Shown in pieces: positions 44,225 through 52,835 of a stretch of DNA of 64,000 bases. The position numbers and the translations under genes were made by a program. Origin of the DNA: Azospirillum thermophilum (lineage in GTDB: Bacteria > Pseudomonadota > Alphaproteobacteria > Azospirillales > Azospirillaceae); contig NZ_CP029353.1 of the NCBI RefSeq assembly GCF_003130795.1, forward strand, positions 124,001 through 188,000, given 5' to 3'. A model generated the notes under the pieces. That model saw nothing but the letters and a program-made list of their open reading frames with translations, ran no database searches and was not told the DNA's origin. The number at the start of each line of letters is the position of its first letter. Within the stretch, counting starts at the first letter, position 1.

Positions 44225-44258
44225 CCCCCCTTGAACGGAGGCGTGGCTTTTCCTAACT
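44225..44258 (+). promoter_or_regulatory. Candidate sigma-32 promoter for the Hsp20 operon
   Basis: CCCCCCTTGAA at 44225-44235 matches the heat-shock -35 element (CTTGAA), and CCTAACT at 44252-44258, 16 bases after it, resembles the alphaproteobacterial -10. It lies about 95 bases before the first Hsp20 start and beside the gene for an RpoH-type sigma factor. Assigned by eye only. Confidence 0.4.
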
Positions 44259-44351
44259 CACAATCCGCCGGGCGCCTGGAAGGGGTCTGGCCGACCGAGC
44301 GCCACGCCGTGGCGCGCTCGTATCCATGTTGCTCATGAGGAGGATGTGGCT

Positions 44352-44837
44352 ATGGGCACCATCGACTTTGCCCCCCTGTTCCGGTCGACCGTGGGGTTCG
44401 ACCGCCTGTTCGACCTGCTCGACGGCGCCACGCGCTTCGAGACGGCGGACAACTACCCGCCCTACAACATCGAGAAGACCGGCGAGGACGCCTACTGCAT
44501 CACCATGGCGGTGGCCGGCTTCGGCCCGGAGGATCTCTCGATCACCGCGCAGCCCAACCTGCTGGTGGTTGCCGGCCAGAAGGCCAAGCAGGACGACGTC
44601 AAGTACCTGCATCATGGCCTCGCGACCCGCGCCTTCGAGCGCCGCTTCAACCTGGCGGACTACGTGCAGGTCAAGGGCGCCAGCCTGGAGAACGGCCTGC
44701 TGTCCGTGAACCTCGTCCGCGAGATCCCAGAGGCGATGAAGCCGCGCACCATCCAGATCGGTCACGCGCCACAGCCGAAGGCGATCGAGGCCAAGGTGGG
44801 CGAGACCCAGACGGCGGAGAGCAAGAAGGCGGCCTGA
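44352..44837 (+). CDS. Hsp20/IbpA-family small heat-shock protein
   Basis: 161 residues. An alpha-crystallin domain follows FRSTVGFDRLFDLLDG and NYPPYNIEKTGEDAYCITMA; VVAGQKAK, RAFERRFNLADYVQVKGASL and ENGLLSVNL are typical of the IbpA/HspH class. It has a longer C-terminal tail (PKAIEAKVGETQTAESKK). ATP-independent holdase chaperone. The ATG at 44352 lies 8 bases after AGGAGG; a GTG at 44346 also exists. It forms a pair with the next gene. Confidence 0.9.
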   Translation: MGTIDFAPLFRSTVGFDRLFDLLDGATRFETADNYPPYNIEKTGEDAYCITMAVAGFGPEDLSITAQPNLLVVAGQKAKQDDVKYLHHGLATRAFERRFNLADYVQVKGASLENGLLSVNLVREIPEAMKPRTIQIGHAPQPKAIEAKVGETQTAESKKAA

Positions 44838-44927
44838 TCGCGCAACGGCAAGCCGCCGGCCCGGCCCACGCGCGTGGGCTGGGGATGACGGCGCGCGAGC
44901 AGGCGAATTCGCATGATGGAGGTTGAT

Positions 44928-45422
44928 ATGAGCGTACGCGATCTCATTCCCTGGGGCCGCGAACGGAGCCCCAGTGTGCGGAGCGGCGAGGTCATGGATC
45001 CCCTCCTCTCGCTGCACCGCGAGATGAACCGGCTGTTCGACGACGTGTTCCGGAGCTTCGACGGCCGTCTGTCGTCCGCGGGGTTCGGCGGCATGGGCTG
45101 GCCGCGCATGGACGTCGTCGAGACGGACAAGGAGTACCGGGTCACCGCCGAACTGCCGGGTCTGGAGGAGAAGGACGTCGAACTCACCGTCCAGGACGGC
45201 ATGCTGACCCTGAAGGGCGAGAAGAAGGCGGAGTCCGACGACCAGGGCCGTCTGCACGGCGAGCGGTTCTACGGCCGCTTCCAGCGCTCGTTCTCCGTGG
45301 GGCCGGACGTCGATGAAGAGCGGATCAGCGCTTCGTTCAAGAACGGCGTGCTGACGGTCGTTCTGCCCAAGACGCCGGAGACGGCGAGCAAGGCCAGGCG
45401 CATCCCCATCAACGCGCACTGA
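44928..45422 (+). CDS. Hsp20-family small heat-shock protein (second copy)
   Basis: 164 residues. DPLLSLHREMNRLFDDVFR, then the crystallin domain MDVVETDKEYRVTAELPGLE, DGMLTLKGEKK, ERFYGRFQRSFSVGPDVD, ASFKNGVLTVVLPK. It belongs to a different Hsp20 class from the upstream copy, as in many stress islands that pair two types. ATG 44928 follows TGGAGG. A strong hairpin ends the unit just after it. Confidence 0.9.
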   Translation: MSVRDLIPWGRERSPSVRSGEVMDPLLSLHREMNRLFDDVFRSFDGRLSSAGFGGMGWPRMDVVETDKEYRVTAELPGLEEKDVELTVQDGMLTLKGEKKAESDDQGRLHGERFYGRFQRSFSVGPDVDEERISASFKNGVLTVVLPKTPETASKARRIPINAH

Positions 45423-45430
45423 CCCGACAG

Positions 45431-45465
45431 GGCACGCCGCCCGTCCGCACGACGGGCGGCGTGCC
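45431..45465 (+). terminator. Perfect 15-bp hairpin after the Hsp20 genes
   Basis: GGCACGCCGCCCGTC and its exact complement are separated by 5 bases, directly after the Hsp20 stop. No T-tract follows, so it may terminate weakly or stabilise the mRNA end. Confidence 0.6.
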
Positions 45466-45492
45466 GGCGTCACCCGGATTGGGGAGGGTGTC

Positions 45493-46149
45493 ATGTGGAG
45501 AAGCGACGAGACGATCAATACGGCAAATCATTCCTTTGAGCATGTGACGTGGACATTCGGCCCGCAGCGGGGGCGCGCGCTTCAGCCCCAGGCGGCCAAC
45601 GACGGAACGCCGGCGGTGCGGTCATCGGACCTGCGGGCCGACGCCATCGCCATCATTCGCCAAGCCGGCCGGAGTCCCACCAGCGCGGGTCGCGCCGGCG
45701 CCTGTGATTGGGTGCTGAGCTTCCAGCCGTGCTCGGCCCAGTTCATCGAGCCTTTGATGGGCTGGTGCGGCGGCGACGATCCGTTGCGGCACGTGCACTT
45801 GCGCTTCCCCAGCCGACAGGCGGCGGTCGGCTACGCCGAACGCCACGGCATCGCCTACGAGGTGAGCGAACCGCCGCCCGAGCGCGGTGCGGCCTTCCGC
45901 TGTCCCGAGGACGCCACCGGGTTGTGGAGGCAGTGGATGGTGGAGTGCTTGGACACCTTTGAAACCGGCGCCCAATGGTGGGGCGATGCGGGGCCGGATG
46001 AGCGGCTGGTCTCAACATTGGACCGCTGGGAACAACTGGCCCGCGGCCGTGAAGGGGGGGAAGGAACCGCCACCCGGGGTTTCCCGGCCAACCATGTGCC
46101 GGCAAACGCCGACCCTCGTAAGCGTGCCAACGCGATTGACGCCGCGTGA
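45493..46149 (+). CDS. Protein with NDUFS4-like (complex I accessory) domain
   Basis: 218 residues from ATG 45493 (ribosome site GGGGAGGG). The central part, CDWVLSFQPCSAQFIEPLMGW, GGDDPLRHVHLRFPSRQAAVG and YAERHGIAYEV, is the ETC complex I subunit / NDUFS4 domain, an accessory, assembly-related part of NADH dehydrogenase in alphaproteobacteria and mitochondria. The flanking N- and C-terminal regions are longer than in the usual roughly 100-residue bacterial subunit. Its presence in a stress island far from nuo genes is unusual; a respiratory-stress role is inferred. Confidence 0.75.
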   Translation: MWRSDETINTANHSFEHVTWTFGPQRGRALQPQAANDGTPAVRSSDLRADAIAIIRQAGRSPTSAGRAGACDWVLSFQPCSAQFIEPLMGWCGGDDPLRHVHLRFPSRQAAVGYAERHGIAYEVSEPPPERGAAFRCPEDATGLWRQWMVECLDTFETGAQWWGDAGPDERLVSTLDRWEQLARGREGGEGTATRGFPANHVPANADPRKRANAIDAA

Positions 46150-46161
46150 CGGAGGCCGGCC

Positions 46162-46509
46162 ATGCGCATGCCCGACCCGTGGAATTGGATCCGCTGGATC
46201 GATCCGGAAGACCGACGGCCGATCAGCCCCGACGCGGAACACCTCGTCCGCTGGGGCGTGACGGTGGCGCTGTGCCTGTTCCTCGCGTCGCTGTATCCGC
46301 CCGAAGCGGTGCCGGTCATGCTCGGCGGCTTCCTGCTGCTGGCCGCGCTGGCGGCCGCAGTTGCGGCCGGCCTGCGTGGCGAGCCCTTGTTCGCGCCGCA
46401 TTTCACCCGCTGGGACGAGGCGGCGGCCTCGGCGGCGCTCGGCCTGCTCGCGTGGAATGGGATGGAGCTGCTGCGGGGCTTGTTCCCGGCCGTCGCCGGC
46501 GGCCCATGA
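46162..46509 (+). CDS. Small membrane protein of unknown function
   Basis: 115 residues with an aromatic amphipathic start (PDPWNWIRWIDPEDRRP) and three hydrophobic helices (VTVALCLFLASLYPP, VMLGGFLLLAALAAAVAAG, AAASAALGLLAWNGMELL). It lies 12 bases after the NDUFS4-like gene, so it is probably cotranscribed. ATG 46168 is an alternative start. The family is not recognised. Confidence 0.65.
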   Translation: MRMPDPWNWIRWIDPEDRRPISPDAEHLVRWGVTVALCLFLASLYPPEAVPVMLGGFLLLAALAAAVAAGLRGEPLFAPHFTRWDEAAASAALGLLAWNGMELLRGLFPAVAGGP

Positions 46510-46536
46510 GGTGCATACTGTGGAACGGAGGAAACG

Positions 46537-46860
46537 ATGAGCAAGCGTCTTGGTGTGCTGATCGCCGCGTTGGCTGCGTGCGGATGCGCTGCCGTCGCGC
46601 ATGCCTGTCCGGGCACGGCGGGCGACGCCGCGCAGCATGTCCTGGATCCCGTGCCCCCCGCTCTGCGGACGCTGGCCGACAGCGTCGCCGAGGGCGGCTA
46701 CTCGGGGTTCCGCACCGTCGGCGGCAGCGGTGACCGTGTCGAAGCCATAGCCAAGCGGAGCGGCTTCCCCGTGCGGGTCGCAATCCACCTCAAGACCGGC
46801 ACCATCCGGGAAATCCGCGATGGCGACAGTCGAGCGAACCAGATGGCCAGCGGCGAATGA
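46537..46860 (+). CDS. Secreted PepSY-like small protein
   Basis: 107 residues. Signal peptide (RLGVLIAALAACGCAAVAHA), then one PepSY-like unit: TLADSVAEGGYSGFRTVGG, DRVEAIAKRSGFPVRVAIH, LKTGTIREI. It is close in pattern to the 92-residue protein at 49219. Ribosome site GGAGGAAACG is immediate. Probably a periplasmic stress or protease-modulating factor; function not established. Confidence 0.65.
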   Translation: MSKRLGVLIAALAACGCAAVAHACPGTAGDAAQHVLDPVPPALRTLADSVAEGGYSGFRTVGGSGDRVEAIAKRSGFPVRVAIHLKTGTIREIRDGDSRANQMASGE

Positions 46861-46903
46861 CGCCAGCCAGCCGCGGGTGCGCCGGCAATGAATCGGAGGC
46901 TCC

Positions 46904-48766
46904 ATGGACAAGAAGACCCAGTTCAACGTCTGGTTCCTGATCATGGCCTTTTTCGGCGTGCTGGCCTTCCAGCACGTCTGGCACACGGCGCGCACCGTGG
47001 CGACGATCCCCTACAGCCAGTTCGAGCAGCTTGCCCGCGACGACAAGGTGGCGGAGGTGGTGGTCACCGAGAACCACATTCACGGCCGCCTGAAGGAACC
47101 GCTGCCGGACGGCCAGACGCAGTTCGTCACCCGCAAGGTCGAGCCCGATCTGGCGCGGGCTCTGGCGTCCGAGGGCGTGACCGTGATCGGGGCCACTGAG
47201 GAGACGTTCATCGGCCAGGTGCTGTCCTGGGTGCTGCCGGTTTTGGTGTTCTTCGGCCTGTGGATGCTGCTGATGCGCCGCTTCGGACCCGGCGGCATGG
47301 GCGGTGGTTTCATGCAGATCGGCAAGAGCAAGGCGCGAATCTACATCGAAACCGACACCAAGGTGACCTTCGACGACGTCGCGGGCGTGGACGAGGCGAA
47401 GGAGGAACTGCGCGAGATCGTCAGCTTCCTCAAGGACCCGGCGACCTACGGCCGGCTCGGCGCGCGCACGCCCAAGGGCGTCCTGCTGGTCGGCCCACCC
47501 GGCACCGGCAAGACGCTGCTGGCCCGCGCCGTGGCCGGTGAGGCCGGGGTGCCGTTCTTCTCGATCAGCGGCTCGGAGTTCGTCGAGATGTTCGTCGGCG
47601 TCGGCGCGGCGCGCGTGCGCGACCTGTTCGAGCAGGCGCGCGCTAAGGCGCCGGCCATCATCTTCATCGACGAGCTGGACGCGCTGGGCCGCGCCCGCGG
47701 CGCCTACCCCGGCGGCGGCCATGACGAGAAAGAAACCACACTCAATCAGCTTCTCGTCGAGATGGACGGCTTCGACCCGCGCGACGGCCTGATCTTGCTC
47801 GCCGCTTCCAACCGCCCGGAGATCCTCGACCCGGCGCTGCTGCGCGCCGGCCGCTTCGACCGGCAGGTCTTGGTGGACCGTCCCGACAAGGCGGGCCGGG
47901 CGCAGATCTTGCGCGTGCACCTGAAGAAGGCCAAGCTCGACTCCGCCGTGCGGGTGGAGGAACTGGCGGCGCTGACGCCCGGCTTCAGCGGCGCCGATCT
48001 CGCCAACCTGATCAACGAGGCGGCAATCATCGCCACCCGCCGCGGCGGCGAGGCGGTGGCCATGGCCGATTTCACCGCCGCGGTCGAGCGCATCGTCGCC
48101 GGCCTGGAGCGGCGCAACCGCCTGCTCAACCCGTTTGAGCGCAAGGTGGTGGCGTACCACGAGATGGGGCACGCGCTGGTCGCACTGTCCCTCACGGGCA
48201 CCGACCCGGTGCACAAGGTGTCAATCATCCCGCGCGGCGTCGGCGCGCTGGGCTACACCATCCAGCGCCCGACCGAGGACCGCTTCCTCATGACGCGCGA
48301 GGAACTGGAGAACAAGATGGCGGTGCTGCTCGGCGGCCGGGCGGCTGAGCATATCGTCTTCGGCCATCTCTCGACCGGGGCGGCCGACGACCTCGCGAAG
48401 GTAACGGACATCGCCCGCGGCATGGTGGTGCGCTACGGCATGTCCGACGCGCTGGGGCACGTCGCCTACGAGACCGACCGCTCCTCGCCGCTGCTGGGGC
48501 CGGTTCCCGGCGGCGGCATGGCGGAGCGCCGCTACAGCGACGAGACGGCGCGTGAGATCGACCGGGAGGTGCGCGGGATCGTCGACACCGCGTTCCAGCG
48601 CGCCGTCGACATCCTGACTCGTCGGCGTGCCGACCTGGAGCGCAGCGCCGCGCGCCTGCTCGAGAAGGAGACGCTGGACGAGGTCGACCTGCGCTCGCTC
48701 ATCGGCACAGCAGCGTCGGAACCGGCTCCGTCCCGGCCTCCCGCCCCTTCGGGGGCCGGGGCGTGA
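46904..48766 (+). CDS. ftsH: FtsH-family ATP-dependent membrane metalloprotease
   Basis: 620 residues. Two membrane helices flank a short periplasmic domain (about 8-25 and 105-122). AAA domain: [16 protein letters not shown] near residue 197, [13 protein letters not shown] region and arginine finger in [11 protein letters not shown]. Zinc protease site HEMGH at 419-423 and the distal Asp region in [18 protein letters not shown]. It is an M41 protease that degrades unassembled membrane proteins, and sigma-32 in enterobacteria. ATG 46904 follows TCGGAGG. Its element-borne copy beside RpoH, Hsp20 and HtpX genes makes a coherent quality-control set. Confidence 0.94.
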   Translation: MDKKTQFNVWFLIMAFFGVLAFQHVWHTARTVATIPYSQFEQLARDDKVAEVVVTENHIHGRLKEPLPDGQTQFVTRKVEPDLARALASEGVTVIGATEETFIGQVLSWVLPVLVFFGLWMLLMRRFGPGGMGGGFMQIGKSKARIYIETDTKVTFDDVAGVDEAKEELREIVSFLKDPATYGRLGARTPKGVLLVGPPGTGKTLLARAVAGEAGVPFFSISGSEFVEMFVGVGAARVRDLFEQARAKAPAIIFIDELDALGRARGAYPGGGHDEKETTLNQLLVEMDGFDPRDGLILLAASNRPEILDPALLRAGRFDRQVLVDRPDKAGRAQILRVHLKKAKLDSAVRVEELAALTPGFSGADLANLINEAAIIATRRGGEAVAMADFTAAVERIVAGLERRNRLLNPFERKVVAYHEMGHALVALSLTGTDPVHKVSIIPRGVGALGYTIQRPTEDRFLMTREELENKMAVLLGGRAAEHIVFGHLSTGAADDLAKVTDIARGMVVRYGMSDALGHVAYETDRSSPLLGPVPGGGMAERRYSDETAREIDREVRGIVDTAFQRAVDILTRRRADLERSAARLLEKETLDEVDLRSLIGTAASEPAPSRPPAPSGAGA

Positions 48767-48805
48767 TTAGCCCGACAGGGGCCATGTCAGACCATGGAGG
48801 GAAAC

Positions 48806-49180
48806 ATGACGTACGCTACGTGGAAGGAACGGAACGACAAGGGTGTTGTGGACATCGTGAACCTCGTGCTCGGCGCGGTGCTGTTCCTGGCGCCGTGGCT
48901 GTTCGGCTTCGCCGACCAGATGGCGCCGGCGTGGAACGCCTGGGGCACGGGCGTGGTGATCGTCGCGCTGGCGGTCGCCGCGATCTTCGCCTTCGCCGTG
49001 TGGGAGGAATGGGCGAACCTGCTGGTCGGCCTGTGGGCCGTCGTGTCGCCGTGGGTGCTCGGCTTCGCCGGCAACGCCCAGGCGATGTGGAGCCACGTGG
49101 CCATCGGCCTGGTGGTCGCCCTGCTCTCGGCAGGGATGGGATGGTACGCCCACCGCAACCCGCCTCGGGCAACGGCATGA
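48806..49180 (+). CDS. SPW-repeat membrane protein
   Basis: 124 residues with four hydrophobic helices in two repeats: LGAVLFLAPWLFGFADQ and LVGLWAVVSPWVLGFAG, each with the (S/A)PW motif that names the family. Function unknown. The start is set at ATG 48806 because GGAGGG lies just before it; the ATG at 48794 contains that ribosome site. A truncated copy lies at 7840-8070. Confidence 0.85.
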   Translation: MTYATWKERNDKGVVDIVNLVLGAVLFLAPWLFGFADQMAPAWNAWGTGVVIVALAVAAIFAFAVWEEWANLLVGLWAVVSPWVLGFAGNAQAMWSHVAIGLVVALLSAGMGWYAHRNPPRATA

Positions 49181-49218
49181 TCGCGGAGGGATGAGGTCAA
49201 CCAAGGAGTGATGAAGCC

Positions 49219-49497
49219 ATGCGTTCGCTGATTTGCGGTGTGCTCTCGGCCGCGCTCGCTCTGGGTGCGGCCAGCCCCGCCCTCGCGGCGCGCAACGCGC
49301 AGCAGGCCGCCGATGAGGTGCGCTACACCGATGCCGTCAACACGCTCTCCGGCTACGCGGCCAGCCACCGGTACTCGGACCTGAGCAACGTGACGCGGCG
49401 GGGCGACCGCATCGAGGCGACCGCCGTCAGAGGCGGCAAACCGGTGAAGCTCCGCATCGACGTCACGTCCGGCGAGGTGCAGGAGCATCAGGGCTGA
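49219..49497 (+). CDS. Secreted PepSY-like small protein
   Basis: 92 residues: signal peptide (LICGVLSAALALGAASPALA), then TLSGYAASHRYSDLSNVTRR, DRIEATAVRGGKPVKLRID and VTSGEVQEHQG, the PepSY-like beta end. AAGGAG lies 11 bases before ATG 49219. It follows the SPW-repeat gene, the same pairing seen in degraded form at 7.8-8.7 kb. Last gene of the stress island before a hairpin. Confidence 0.65.
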   Translation: MRSLICGVLSAALALGAASPALAARNAQQAADEVRYTDAVNTLSGYAASHRYSDLSNVTRRGDRIEATAVRGGKPVKLRIDVTSGEVQEHQG

Positions 49498-49505
49498 CCG
49501 CCCGC

Positions 49506-49532
49506 GGACCGGGGCGCCCGCCGCCCCGGTCC
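49506..49532 (+). terminator. Perfect 11-bp hairpin after the stress island
   Basis: GGACCGGGGCG and CGCCCCGGTCC are exact complements separated by 5 bases, 8 bases after the PepSY-like stop. No T-tract follows. Confidence 0.55.
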
Positions 49533-49564
49533 GGGGTCTCGGAAGCGTCCACTTCCGGCACGGG

Positions 49565-49646
49565 TCAGGCGGGCACGAGCGCGCTTTCGATCGCCGCCGG
49601 CAGCCGGTCCGGCGCAAACGGCTTGTGCAGAAGGTGGAAGCTCAAA
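49565..49646 (-). pseudogene. Response-regulator C-terminal scrap
   Basis: The minus strand reads FHLLHKPFAPDRLPAAIESA to a stop at 49565-49567. The KPF motif and final helix are the end of a receiver domain; nothing of the rest remains because the cytochrome gene begins at 49650. A fossil left by rearrangement between the stress island and the oxidase cluster. Confidence 0.5.
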
Positions 49647-49649
49647 AGA

Positions 49650-50468
49650 TCACTCGTTCATTGTGGTGTGCACGAGCGTCGGCGGTTGAGAGGCATACCA
49701 TTCGGCCGCTTCGTCCATCTCCTGCGGGGTCATGCGCCGGGCGACGTTGCGCATCTGTTGGCTGATGTCGTTGCGCCGACTGCCCGAAGCGAAGGCCTGC
49801 AACTGTGCCTTGATGTAGGCGGCCGGCTGCCCCTCGAGCCAGGGGCTGCCGGTCTTGTTGTCGAGGGCGCCGTGACACGAGCCGCAGGGCGCGATGTTGC
49901 GCAATGGGGCGCCGTTGATGACGATCCGTGGCGCCGGCCGGTCCTGGTCGGGATGGTACCCGGGCAGCTTTGGAAGATACGCGTAGTAGGCCGCGAGATC
50001 GGCCATGTCCCGCTCGGAGAGGTTCACCGCAAAGGGTGTCATGATCGCGTTGACCCGCGCACCGGTCTTGAAGTCCATCAGTTGCTTGTAGACCACGGCG
50101 GCGTACTGCCCGGCGAGGTTGGGCGAGTCCGCGCGGCTGACGCCGGTCGGGCCATGGCAGATGGCGCATTGCTGCGCCAGCGTCGCGCCGCGGCCGACCG
50201 CTTCCGGCGCCGCCGCCTCGGGCAACGCGGAGGTGACCACCACCCGGGTGAGTTTGCCGTCCGGCTGGACGGGCGCGGCGCTCGACGGTGCTTTGGGGAC
50301 GCCGGCGGCGCTGCAGATCGCGTCCCACAAGCCGGCGAGCTTCAGATCCGGCTGAGCATAGGGCAACAGCACGAAGCCGCCCAGCGCCGTCACCGCGAGA
50401 ATCCCCAGGGTGATGCCGACGCTGCGCGAAAACCATGGGTTCTTCGGCGTGAACAGGTCGTCGCTCAT
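49650..50468 (-). CDS. Diheme c-type cytochrome of the oxidase cluster
   Basis: 272 residues from ATG 50468. An N-terminal membrane anchor (VGITLGILAVTALGGFVLLPY) is followed by two haem-binding CxxCH motifs: CAICHGPTGVSRAD and CGSCHGALDNKTG, each followed by a Met ligand region. It overlaps the end of the oxidase subunit I gene by 4 bases, so it is the last gene of the oxidase operon and likely passes electrons to the CuA or haem centres. Confidence 0.85.
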   Translation of the reverse strand: MSDDLFTPKNPWFSRSVGITLGILAVTALGGFVLLPYAQPDLKLAGLWDAICSAAGVPKAPSSAAPVQPDGKLTRVVVTSALPEAAAPEAVGRGATLAQQCAICHGPTGVSRADSPNLAGQYAAVVYKQLMDFKTGARVNAIMTPFAVNLSERDMADLAAYYAYLPKLPGYHPDQDRPAPRIVINGAPLRNIAPCGSCHGALDNKTGSPWLEGQPAAYIKAQLQAFASGSRRNDISQQMRNVARRMTPQEMDEAAEWYASQPPTLVHTTMNE

Positions 50469-52089
50469 GGGCTGGCTCCGACATAGACCGCCGGCACGGA
50501 GGTGTCCGGACGCAAGGCGAGCTGGGCGATGGGAAAGCCGTAGTTCGTTACCGTCAGTCCGACCATCAGGGCGAGCCAGAGGGCGTAACTGTTGAGAGCG
50601 GCCGGGATCGAGACCGGCGGGTGCACGGCGACGGCGAAGCGGTACGCGCCCGCGTCTTCCCGTGGCGCCCGATGCGCGCGGAGGAGAACAAGCAGGAACA
50701 GCAGCCCGGACCCGGCGAGGATGAAGCCGCCGACCGCGGACATCGTGACGGAAATGGCCTGCGGCGCCACCGCCGGATCCGCGTAGTCGAAATAGGCCAT
50801 GCGCCGCGGCATGCCGAGGATGCCGACCCAGTGCCAGGGGAAGGTCGTCACGATCATGCCGGCGAACCACAGCCACAGCTGGAGGCGCATCAACCGGAGC
50901 TCAGGGAGGGCCCGGCCGGTGAGGTGCGGCCACAGGTCGTAGGCGATCGCGAAATACATGATCACGATCGCGCCGCCGAAGATCAGGTGGAAATGCCCGG
51001 TGATCCACTGCGTGTTGTGGATGGTCGTGTCGAGCTGATAGCTCATGTTGATGAGCCCGCCCGCACCGCCGAAGCCGAGCAGGACGAAGGAGAAGGCGAC
51101 GGCCAGCATGATCGGGTTGGACCACGGCAACGCCCGGACCCAGCCGAGCGGCCCCCTCCCGCCCCGCAGGCGCGCCGCGATCTCGATCGAGGCGCAGATG
51201 GTGAATACGGTCAGCAGCGTCGGCAGGGCGACCAGCGCGGTGAAGGCCGAGTGGATGAACTTGAAGCCCGCCCCGACCTGCGGGTCGGCGAAGGTGTGAT
51301 GGATGCCGATCGGCATGGCGACGACGAGGAACAGGATGAAGGAAATCCTGGCCATCGTATCGCTGTAGATCTTGCCGCCGATTGCCCGTGGCACGATCGT
51401 GTAATAGGCGATGTAGGTCGGCACCAACCAGAAATAGACGATGGCGTGCAGCGTCCACGAGAAGAAAACGCGCGCCAGTCCGGCGTCGATCGTCGACTTG
51501 AGCCCGAAAGCCACCGGCAAGATCTGAAACAGCAGTTCCAGGGCGGCCCCCACCGAGGTCCAGGCCCACAGATACGCTCCCGCAACGTTGGCGAACATCG
51601 GCAGGGGCACCGGCGCGCCGGGGTTGGCCTTCTTCCAGATGTGCAGGTTGATCAACATCAGGGCAACCCAGAACCACGAGCCGACCACCACCAGGACCAC
51701 CCCGAGGTAGTAGAAGGGACTCCCGATCAGGGGGGATAGAAGGTGTAGAGCACCGACGCGCGCCCGAGCGAGACCGGAACCATGGCGGTGATTGCGCCCA
51801 CCACGATCAGCCAGAACCCGGCCCAGGCCCACCGGCGGCCGATCAGCGGCTGCTTCAGCGCCACCTCGCTGATGGCGTAGCCAAATCCCATGGCCACCAG
51901 GGTCGGAAACACGTAGCCCATGACGGTGCCGTGCGCGGTCAACGACCGGTAGTACCACTCCGGATTGCTGATCCAGGTGTGCAACGGGCTGCGGATGAAC
52001 ATCTGCCAGGCGCCGAGCAGCAGAGCGAGCCCGAACACCGCGAAGGCGAGCCAGAAATGGGCGAGGACGAGGCGTTTACTGATCAACAC
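50465..52089 (-). pseudogene. ba3-type cytochrome c oxidase subunit I, frameshifted
   Basis: Two frames join near 51730. The first (GTG 52089, ISKRLVLAHFWLAFAVFG) has the first helices with the haem His in SLTAHGTVMGYVFP. It ends TFYPP at a stop because a C run (G6 on the plus strand, 51730-51735) appears one base short. The other frame continues LIGSPFYYLGVVLVVVGSW through VFFSWTLHAIVYFWLVP, IHHTFADPQV and WITGHFHLIFGGAIVIM, the CuB and haem ligand regions of type B haem-copper oxidases. One extra base gives about 540 residues. It overlaps the subunit II gene by 14 bases. Confidence 0.85.
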
Positions 52090-52642
52090 AGGTGAGCCTC
52101 CGCTTGTCGGCGCTCAGGGACAGGAACTCGGTCTTGTCGACGACCTTCACCTTGGCCCATATGCCTTCGTGGCCGACACCGCAGAACTCATGACACGGCA
52201 TCAGCCGCTCGCCGGGCGTGCTGAAGCGGGCGGGGATCGCGGACACGTAGCCGGGGACCAGCATGGTGTTGATGTTGGTCCCATGAATGAGAAAACCGTG
52301 GACGACATCGGGGCTGGTCGCCCGGAACACCACGGGGGTATCCGTCGGCACAACCATGCATTGGGGTGTGAAGCTGTACTGCTGGCCGATGACCCGGACC
52401 GTCACCGACCCATCGGGCTCGACGGCGCTGCCGAGGTTGCTCTCCACGAATTCGCCCGCGAGGTGCAGCGTTGCCGGCTCGACCGTCTCGACCCTGGCCT
52501 GGGGCATGGTGGCTTGGTGGATGCCGGCGAAGGCCGCCAAGCCGGCGAGCAGCACGATGATGGCGACCGACAGCGTCGCCCAGCGCCGCTCGACGCGTTC
52601 GGCGACGTGGGCGCCTTCCGGGGCATGGCCGTGCATGGTCAT
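52076..52642 (-). CDS. ba3-type cytochrome c oxidase subunit II
   Basis: 188 residues. An N-terminal membrane helix (LSVAIIVLLAGLAAFAGIH) is followed by the cupredoxin CuA domain (VIGQQYSFTPQCMVV, DVVHGFLIHGTNINTML). The CuA loop reads CHEFCGVGHEGIWA. The two Cys and the His are present, but the axial Met expected three residues after the His is Ile, encoded by ATA, one base from ATG and a rare codon here. This could be a sequencing error, a mutation, or a tuned centre. The gene overlaps subunit I. Confidence 0.85.
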   Translation of the reverse strand: MTMHGHAPEGAHVAERVERRWATLSVAIIVLLAGLAAFAGIHQATMPQARVETVEPATLHLAGEFVESNLGSAVEPDGSVTVRVIGQQYSFTPQCMVVPTDTPVVFRATSPDVVHGFLIHGTNINTMLVPGYVSAIPARFSTPGERLMPCHEFCGVGHEGIWAKVKVVDKTEFLSLSADKRRLTCVDQ

Positions 52643-52654
52643 CGGCGCTCTCCA

Positions 52655-52831
52655 TCATGGCCCCCGGGGTAGGAACACGAACAGGTAGAAGGCGAACCAA
52701 CACGCCACGACGATGGCCGTCGCGATGGCGGCCAAAGTCACGGCGCCCCTGGGGCCGGCGCGCACAATGCCACCGACCTCGTCGGTCTCGGCGGCTTCAT
52801 CGCGTTCGCGCAGGGGAGGAGAGTTCAGCAT
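52655..52831 (-). CDS. Small single-helix membrane protein of the oxidase cluster
   Basis: 58 residues. A charged start (MLNSPPLRERDEAAETDE) is followed by one membrane helix (LAAIATAIVVACWFAFYLFV). It stands between the triheme cytochrome and subunit II, where such clusters often encode a tiny oxidase-associated subunit. No specific family is recognised. The start at 52831 is the only in-frame ATG; the ribosome site is weak. Confidence 0.6.
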   Translation of the reverse strand: MLNSPPLRERDEAAETDEVGGIVRAGPRGAVTLAAIATAIVVACWFAFYLFVFLPRGP

Positions 52832-52835
52832 GGCA

